A DNA stretch of 33,850 bases. Source: Gammaproteobacteria bacterium. GTDB taxonomy: Bacteria > Pseudomonadota > Gammaproteobacteria > JAJDYQ01. A program made the position numbers and the translations under genes. Of this stretch, positions 28,657-33,850 are shown piece by piece; positions within the stretch are counted from its first letter, which is position 1; each line of letters starts with the position of its first letter. Where the stretch lies: contig JAPYNQ010000024.1 in NCBI GenBank assembly GCA_028289815.1, positions 1 through 33,850 of the forward strand. Reading direction: 5' to 3'. A model generated the notes under the pieces. It had not been told where the DNA came from and did not search any database. It worked only from the letters and a program-made list of their open reading frames with translations.

Positions 28657-30027
28657 ATGCCGCGCAAGAAGATTCTCCAGCCCTCCCTTTCTTTCCGTAA
28701 AAGCGACTCGGTAATTGGTATCGTAGGTATGGGGTACGTGGGCTTGACCCTTTCGGTTGCCTTAGCAGATCGAGGCTTCACTATTTGGGGAATCGAAAAT
28801 CATCTGGAAACACTCTCTAAGCTGCAATGTGGCGAGCCTCATTTCCATGAGAAAGGTTTTGCATCCCGTCTTCGTCAAGCTCTGGCCAAAGGCTCTCTAC
28901 GCTTCGTAGAATCCCTCTCCGAGATTGGAAACTCATTATCGGTTTACATCATTACAGTAGGTACCCCTTTGTCTGCTTCAGGTGCATCTCGCATAGATAT
29001 GATTAAGAAGATTGCAGGCGAGACCTGTCATCACATGTCAGATGATGGGCTTGTGATTCTGCGTTCAACGGTGCGTTTAGGAACAACTCGCGAGGTTGTT
29101 TTACCACTTCTCAGGAGAAGCGGCAAATCTTTTATGCTGGCATATTGTCCGGAGCGGACGATAGAGGGTAATGCAATTGAAGAACTATCTCATCTGCCTC
29201 AGATCATTGGTGCTATTGATGAAGCTTCGCTGTGGCGCGCATCTTCAATATTTCAACATATGACCGCGACGACCATACATGTTTCCTCCTTGGAGGCAGC
29301 AGAGATAATTAAGCTGCTGGACAATAGCTTTCGTGATGTGAGCTTTGCGATTGGTAATGAAATCGCCCTCCTTTGTGAGGCCGCGGGTTTAGATGGACAG
29401 GAAGTGGTCAATGCCGCGAATAAAGGCTATGACCGCACCAATATTCCTTTTCCCGGCTTTGTCGGTGGACCCTGTTTGCACAAGGATCCGCACATTTTAA
29501 TCGAGTCAATGCAGCGCTATGACTATGCTCCGCATCTAATTTCCTATGGTCGACAGATCAATAAATCACTCCCGAATTATGTTTGCCAAAAAATCAGGAG
29601 CCGAATTGAACTTGGTTCTGGCACAGGCCACAAGATAACGGTGATGGGGCTGGCGTTTAAAGGACATCCCGAGACCAGTGATTTACGTGCATCCCCTTCG
29701 CTGGATTTAGTAGCAATTTTGAACAAGATTTATCCTGATGCCCATTTGTGTGGTCATGATTTTGTGATTAATGATCAGGCGATACGTAAAACCGGCTTGG
29801 AAGCGGTCTCGGTAGAGGAAGGTTTTGAGGAAGCATCGCTGGTAATTATTGCAACCAACAATAAACGCTATCAATGGCTGGATATAGACTTACTTACGAA
29901 ACGAATGGTTACGCCAAGGATGATTTTTGATGTTTGGTCGGTTCTGCCCGTATCCGTCAGACATGACGCACAAAATTATACAGTTTTATCTATAGGCAAT
30001 TCAGCTGCCAAAGAAAAGCTGGCCTGA
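28657..30027 (+). CDS. Nucleotide-sugar 6-dehydrogenase (UDP-sugar dehydrogenase, WecC/TviB-like)
   Basis: NAD-dependent enzyme that oxidises C6 of a UDP-linked sugar to a carboxylate in two steps, 456 residues. The NAD motif GIVGMGYVGL is at 21-30. The CPERTIEGNAIEEL region (about 164-177) points to the UDP-N-acetylmannosamine/UDP-N-acetylglucosamine branch. Catalytic residues K219 and N223 (EIIKLLDNSFRDV) and the nucleophile C273 (FVGGPCLHKDPH) are present, and the C-terminal domain opens with KITVMGLAFKGHPETSDLRASPS. The exact sugar is not certain. I start at the ATG at 28657, the only in-frame ATG before the NAD domain; an upstream TTG at 28594 would add 21 atypical residues. A possible promoter (TTGAAG, 18 nt, TACGAT) lies at 28594-28623. 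It is co-transcribed with the following epimerase (TGATG overlap). Confidence 0.9.
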   Translation: MPRKKILQPSLSFRKSDSVIGIVGMGYVGLTLSVALADRGFTIWGIENHLETLSKLQCGEPHFHEKGFASRLRQALAKGSLRFVESLSEIGNSLSVYIITVGTPLSASGASRIDMIKKIAGETCHHMSDDGLVILRSTVRLGTTREVVLPLLRRSGKSFMLAYCPERTIEGNAIEELSHLPQIIGAIDEASLWRASSIFQHMTATTIHVSSLEAAEIIKLLDNSFRDVSFAIGNEIALLCEAAGLDGQEVVNAANKGYDRTNIPFPGFVGGPCLHKDPHILIESMQRYDYAPHLISYGRQINKSLPNYVCQKIRSRIELGSGTGHKITVMGLAFKGHPETSDLRASPSLDLVAILNKIYPDAHLCGHDFVINDQAIRKTGLEAVSVEEGFEEASLVIIATNNKRYQWLDIDLLTKRMVTPRMIFDVWSVLPVSVRHDAQNYTVLSIGNSAAKEKLA

Positions 30028-31064
30028 TGTCTCCGGGACTTGCTTTGGTAACAGGCGGCTCAGGCTTCTTGGGCAGCGCTTTGGTGAAAAAGATGATCGC
30101 CGAAGGATGGGGTGTGCGCGTGTTGGATGACTATTCGCGAGGACGCCCCCGGCGCTTGGTCGATATTGCCGACGACATAGAATTGATTGAAGGCGATGTG
30201 CGCAACTATGAAACTGTCTATCGGGCGACCAAGGATGTTGATGTCATGGTACATTTGGCCTATGTCAACGGCACTGAGCTTTTTTATCAAAAACCACAGA
30301 TGGTTTTGGAAGTTGGCGTTAAGGGAGCATTAAACACCCTGGAAGCTGCTGTCTCCCGGGGAATCAAACACTACTGGACGATGAGCTCTTCAGAAGTATA
30401 TCAACGCGCATCAGCAGTCCCGACTCCCGAGGAAGTTTGCTTGGTGGTACCAGATGTGATGAATCCTCGCTATAGCTATGGTGGCGGCAAGATTATCACC
30501 GAGTTACTGGCGATCAATTATGGGCGTGCGTTTTTCGATAGTGTTGTGATCGTGCGGCCCCATAATGTGTATGGAGCAGACATGGGTTTTGAACATGTAA
30601 TCCCTCAGTTACTGATGCGTGCGACACTTTTGGATGAGTCAGCTGAACAGTCGCAACCACTATCCTTTGCGATACGCGGTGATGGTTCGCAGACACGTTC
30701 TTTTGTGTTTATTGATGATTTTATTGAAGGATGCTACCTTGCATTTATGAAAGGGACGGATTACTCGATATATCATGTGGGAACGACCGATGTGGTTTCA
30801 GTAAAAGAACTGGCCTTAAAGATCATGTCTCTTTTTGGTCGCCGAGGAGTTGTAATGCCATCGAAAACACCCTCCGGCGAGACAGATAGACGCTGTCCTG
30901 CCATTGACAAAGCCATGGCTTTAGGCTACAGCCCTCAGGTCTCGTTATCGGAAGGCTTGCACAAGACGAAGCAGTGGTATATGGAAAATCGCGCACTATG
31001 GCCAACACTGGATGAGAGTTTTATCCATAGCGCAACCCATGGATTAAAAGCTAAGCTGGCTTAG
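30027..31064 (+). CDS. NAD-dependent nucleotide-sugar epimerase/dehydratase (extended SDR)
   Basis: Extended short-chain dehydrogenase of 345 residues, acting on a nucleotide sugar. The Rossmann motif TGGSGFLG is at 9-16. The serine of MSSSEVY (119-125) and the Y151-K155 pair (YSYGGGK) make up the catalytic triad. RPHNVYGADMG and RSFVFIDDFIEG are typical of the UDP-glucose 4-epimerase-like branch. With the dehydrogenase just upstream it could epimerise a uronic acid (for example C4 inversion) for a surface polysaccharide, but the reaction is inferred. Its ATG overlaps the previous stop by one base. Both proteins of this pair end in K-x-K-L-A. The C-terminal coding sequence contains GCTAAG-CTGG-CTTAGC, a small hairpin over the stop codon. 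Confidence 0.88.
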   Translation: MSPGLALVTGGSGFLGSALVKKMIAEGWGVRVLDDYSRGRPRRLVDIADDIELIEGDVRNYETVYRATKDVDVMVHLAYVNGTELFYQKPQMVLEVGVKGALNTLEAAVSRGIKHYWTMSSSEVYQRASAVPTPEEVCLVVPDVMNPRYSYGGGKIITELLAINYGRAFFDSVVIVRPHNVYGADMGFEHVIPQLLMRATLLDESAEQSQPLSFAIRGDGSQTRSFVFIDDFIEGCYLAFMKGTDYSIYHVGTTDVVSVKELALKIMSLFGRRGVVMPSKTPSGETDRRCPAIDKAMALGYSPQVSLSEGLHKTKQWYMENRALWPTLDESFIHSATHGLKAKLA

Positions 31065-31085
31065 CCACGCCTATGCACCGACAGG

Positions 31086-31102
31086 AAGCCGGCTGGGCTT
31101 TT
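31086..31102 (+). terminator. Weak terminator candidate after the sugar-nucleotide pair
   Basis: Five-base-pair arms (AAGCC / GGCTT) around a 5-nt loop, with two further T's after the stem, 22 nt past the epimerase stop. It lies in the gap between two convergent genes, where a terminator is expected. The stem is short, so this is tentative. The rest of the gap to 31275 shows no gene; a short open frame across it has no coding features. Confidence 0.33.
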
Positions 31103-31275
31103 GCCGATTTTGTTATGTTCATCGCAGCATGTATCACAAAACTGATACGTACCAGTAATTTTATATTATTGTATTTTCGTTTACTTGTCCCTACACCTGT
31201 TTATTGGCCTCCCTGTAACGAGTCAGAATATATTCAGCCGGTTTTTTTGCATCCATCCGGAGACAAATCTGCTCG

Positions 31276-33285
31276 TCAATCAGAAATGTCTGCCTTTGTG
31301 TCATTTAAACGATAGCAGCGTGCTCTATGCCCATCATGGACAGTAGTCCACGCGGGATAGCTTTTGCGACATTCCGGCATAGCATACTGGCATCTGGGAT
31401 GAAAATGACAACCTTGGGGTGGATCGGCCGGAGATGGCATGTCACCTTTAAGATATAATGCTTCATGATCGGTTTTATCAATATGTGGCACCGACGATAG
31501 CAGTGCTCGGGTATATGGGTGCTGCGGATGACTAAGCACATCATTGGCGGCTCCCTGTTCAACAATCCGGCCCAGATACATCACGGCAATTTCATCAGCC
31601 AAATAGGCCACAACTGAAATATTATGTGTAACAAAAAGATAACCAATACTAAGTTCAGCTTGCAGCTGTTTCAATAAATTCAAAATCTGCGCCTGAACGG
31701 AAACATCAAGCGCACTGGTCGGCTCATCACAGACAATCAGTCTGGGTCCAACCGCCAAGGCACGAGCAATCGCAATACGTTGTCGCTGCCCACCGGAGAA
31801 TTCATGTGGATAACGGTCTCGCATATCGGTATTCAACCCAACATATCGCAGTAATTCGTTTACCCTGCTATCACGTTCATCTCCGCTCATTTCCTGAGGC
31901 AATCCTTCAGCTACAATATCCGATACCAGCATACGGGGATTCATAGATGAAAAGGGATCTTGGAAAACAATCTGCATATCACGACGTTTTTCACGCAGGC
32001 TGCGCCAGTCCAGCAAAGTTAGCTCTACACCTTCAAGCATAACTGAACCCAAGGTCGGCTTAATCAGCTGCAGAATACCTTTACCGATGGTAGTCTTGCC
32101 ACAGCCTGATTCGCCAACCAGTGCCAATGTCCTGCTAGGCTGAATTTCCAAGTCAATACCATCAACGGCCTTGACATGACCCATGGTGCGTTTAAAGATG
32201 CCTTTCTGAATGGGGAAATAAATCTTGAGATTTCTAACATTCAATAATGGCGATTGCTGACGTATCGGCCCGCTGATAGTCACTGACGAGGCATGACCCA
32301 TCGGTTTATTCAGAACATCCTGATATCGAAGACAACGGATTCCACAGGCATCTTGCAGCTGCCGCCACTCAGGGAAGGTGTTCAGGCAATCATCATTAGC
32401 ATAGTCGCAACGTGGCGCAAAACGACAACCGGTAAACTTCTGCCTCAAACTAGGCACAGTTCCCTGAATCACAGATAAGGCTTTGCCGCGCTTCTCTAGG
32501 GAAGGTAATGACTCAAATAGCTTGCGGCTATAGGGGTGCAGAGGCCGCTCAAAAAACGTCTGCCGGCTAGCCTGCTCAACCACCTGCCCGGCATACATCA
32601 CGACTATATGGTCAGCCATATTGGCGACTACGCCCAGATCATGGGTAATCAACAGGATACTCATATTTCGCTGATGTTGCAGCAACTTCAACAATTCCAG
32701 TATCTGTGCCTGTATGGTAACGTCCAATGCGGTCGTCGGTTCATCTGCAATCAGCAGTTCCGGTTTGCAGGCCAGCGCGATAGCAATCATGATCCGCTGC
32801 CTCATACCGCCGGATAACTGGTGCGGATACTCGCTGATACAGCGCTGCGGGTCGGGGATACCGACCTGCCCAAGCAAATCAATAGTACGCTGCCTTTGCG
32901 TCTCACCCTTCAAGCCCAAGTGCAGTGCAAGTGATTCACCAATCTGGGCTCCAATAGTCAACACCGGGTTCAGAGAGGTTGCTGGTTCCTGGAAGATCAT
33001 GGCAATGCTGGAACCGCGTATATCGCGCATTTTAATTTCAGGCTTGGCGAGCAACTCCTCCCCCTTAAAACTAATTGTACCGGAAACAACCCTGCCAGCA
33101 GGTTGCGGTAATAGCCGCATCAGAGACAGAGCAGTAACCGATTTGCCGCATCCGGATTCACCCAGCACAGCCAAGGTCTCACCACGCCTGATATCAAAAC
33201 TTACACCATCAACTGCACGAACAGGATCATCCCCGGAACCAAACCAGGTCTTGAGATCACGAACACTCAGAATGGTCTCGCTCAT
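31276..33285 (-). CDS. Fused two-domain ABC transporter ATPase (DppD-DppF / YejF / GsiA type)
   Basis: Energy subunit of a peptide/nickel-class importer, 669 residues, with two full ATPase domains in one chain. Domain 1: Walker A GESGCGKS at 42-49, signature LSGGMRQR, Walker B LLIADEP. Domain 2: Walker A GESGCGKT, signature FSGGQRQR, Walker B LIVCDEP. Each is followed by an oligopeptide-type C-terminal extension with a cysteine cluster: CRFAPRCDYANDDC...C near 290-320 and CHFHPRCQYAMPEC...C near the end. Similar clusters bind 4Fe-4S in some OppD proteins. It is longer than E. coli YejF (529) because both extensions are kept. The ATG overlaps the permease stop (ATGA), so they are co-translated. 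Substrate is unknown. Confidence 0.93.
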   Translation of the reverse strand: MSETILSVRDLKTWFGSGDDPVRAVDGVSFDIRRGETLAVLGESGCGKSVTALSLMRLLPQPAGRVVSGTISFKGEELLAKPEIKMRDIRGSSIAMIFQEPATSLNPVLTIGAQIGESLALHLGLKGETQRQRTIDLLGQVGIPDPQRCISEYPHQLSGGMRQRIMIAIALACKPELLIADEPTTALDVTIQAQILELLKLLQHQRNMSILLITHDLGVVANMADHIVVMYAGQVVEQASRQTFFERPLHPYSRKLFESLPSLEKRGKALSVIQGTVPSLRQKFTGCRFAPRCDYANDDCLNTFPEWRQLQDACGIRCLRYQDVLNKPMGHASSVTISGPIRQQSPLLNVRNLKIYFPIQKGIFKRTMGHVKAVDGIDLEIQPSRTLALVGESGCGKTTIGKGILQLIKPTLGSVMLEGVELTLLDWRSLREKRRDMQIVFQDPFSSMNPRMLVSDIVAEGLPQEMSGDERDSRVNELLRYVGLNTDMRDRYPHEFSGGQRQRIAIARALAVGPRLIVCDEPTSALDVSVQAQILNLLKQLQAELSIGYLFVTHNISVVAYLADEIAVMYLGRIVEQGAANDVLSHPQHPYTRALLSSVPHIDKTDHEALYLKGDMPSPADPPQGCHFHPRCQYAMPECRKSYPAWTTVHDGHRARCYRLNDTKADISD

Positions 33286-33850
33286 GCGTGCTTTTCTCTA
33301 AGCCCGGGATCGAAAGCATCTCTAACCGAGTCCGCAAATAGATTGGCACTGAGAACCAGCAGGAACATAAAAATGAATGCTGCAAGAAAAGACCACCAGA
33401 CAATCGGTTCTCGTGCCAGTTCAAGACGAGAGATGTTAATCATATTGCCCCAGCTATACATTGTAGGATCAACACCGATATTCAGGTAAGACAAAACAGC
33501 CTCAGCCAGCACCAACCCACTGAAGTCCATCACAACAGCAATCAGGATAATGTGCATCACGTTCGGCAGAATATGGCGTCTGATAATTTGCAGGCGCCCT
33601 ATTCCTAAGGCTTCTGCTGCCTGTACATATTCCAGCTCACTGAGTTTCAGGGTCTCTGCACGTAATAGGCGACACAATCCTGTCCAGCTGGTAATACCCA
33701 ATATCATGCACAAGAACAGCAAGCGAAAATCTGCCCGTTCTACACCAGTACTAAATAAATCAGGGTGAGTTTCCATATAAACCAGCATCATCAAAACTGC
33801 AGCCGCAATTAATAAAACACTAGGTATGGAATTTAACGTGGTATAAATAT
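33282..33850 (-). CDS. ABC transporter permease, DppC/YejE type (5' end outside window)
   Basis: The C-terminal 188 residues of a binding-protein-dependent permease; the frame stays open to the window edge, so the real start lies beyond 33850. The EAA loop that contacts the ATPase is visible as EYVQAAEALGIGRLQIIRRHILPNVMHIILI, preceded by GITSWTGLCRLLRAETL and followed by two to three transmembrane helices. The entry segment SIPSVLLIAAAVLMMLVYMETHP is a membrane helix typical of DppC/YejE. It overlaps the ATPase start by 4 bp. By family habit a second permease and a periplasmic binding protein should lie just outside the window on this side. Confidence 0.92.
   Translation of the reverse strand, partial: IYTTLNSIPSVLLIAAAVLMMLVYMETHPDLFSTGVERADFRLLFLCMILGITSWTGLCRLLRAETLKLSELEYVQAAEALGIGRLQIIRRHILPNVMHIILIAVVMDFSGLVLAEAVLSYLNIGVDPTMYSWGNMINISRLELAREPIVWWSFLAAFIFMFLLVLSANLFADSVRDAFDPGLREKHA

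Noticed and set aside
31073-31315. 80-codon open frame in the gap between the epimerase and ABC genes
   Set aside because: It overlaps the ABC gene end, lacks a ribosome-binding site and has no domain; likely spurious.
1-33850. CRISPR array, toxin-antitoxin pair, riboswitch or intact prophage genes
   Set aside because: Looked for across the window; no regularly spaced repeats, paired small genes, recognisable aptamer or phage proteins were seen.

Overview
The window is a chromosomal segment of a gammaproteobacterium of moderate GC (about 45% by eye). I could not place it to genus. The evidence is gene order: rlmE-ftsH, folP-glmM-tpiA-secG-tRNA-Leu(GAG), a 14-gene nuo cluster, then prmB-aroC. 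This housekeeping neighbourhood is familiar from Gammaproteobacteria. nuoC and nuoD are separate, and NuoG is of the short mitochondrial/alphaproteobacterial type, so it is not an Enterobacterales-type genome.

Right to left along the minus strand, which carries most genes: (1) 31276-33850 holds a fused two-domain peptide-type ABC ATPase and the 3' part of its permease gene. (2) 28657-31064, plus strand, is a two-gene nucleotide-sugar locus (UDP-sugar 6-dehydrogenase and an extended SDR epimerase). It sits where related genomes usually have yhbY next to rlmE. (3) 21756-28411 is the block rlmE, ftsH, folP, glmM, tpiA, secG, tRNA-Leu(GAG): rRNA methylation, membrane proteolysis, folate, cell-wall precursor, glycolysis and protein export. 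(4) 18166-21755 is a small accessory islet between the tRNA and nuoA. It holds a broken DUF262/DUF1524/DUF5655 (GmrSD-like, type IV restriction) gene on the plus strand and a heavily decayed IS481-like transposase on the minus strand. The transposase appears only when frames are stitched together. (5) 3707-18165 is nuoA to nuoN, encoding the complete respiratory complex I (NADH:quinone oxidoreductase), tightly packed with many stop/start overlaps. (6) 90-3702 follows in the same direction: prmB (4 bp after nuoN), a small acidic protein, aroC, and an MFS permease whose start overlaps the aroC stop.

Functionally this is mostly core metabolism. NuoE/F/G oxidise NADH, NuoB/C/D/I pass electrons to quinone, and NuoA/H/J/K/L/M/N pump protons. 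I see no intact novel defence or mobile system and no CRISPR array. The most interesting parts are the decayed islet, several strong inverted repeats between genes (upstream of ftsH, after ftsH, before aroC and before nuoA), the unidentified 106-residue acidic protein, and the sugar-nucleotide pair.
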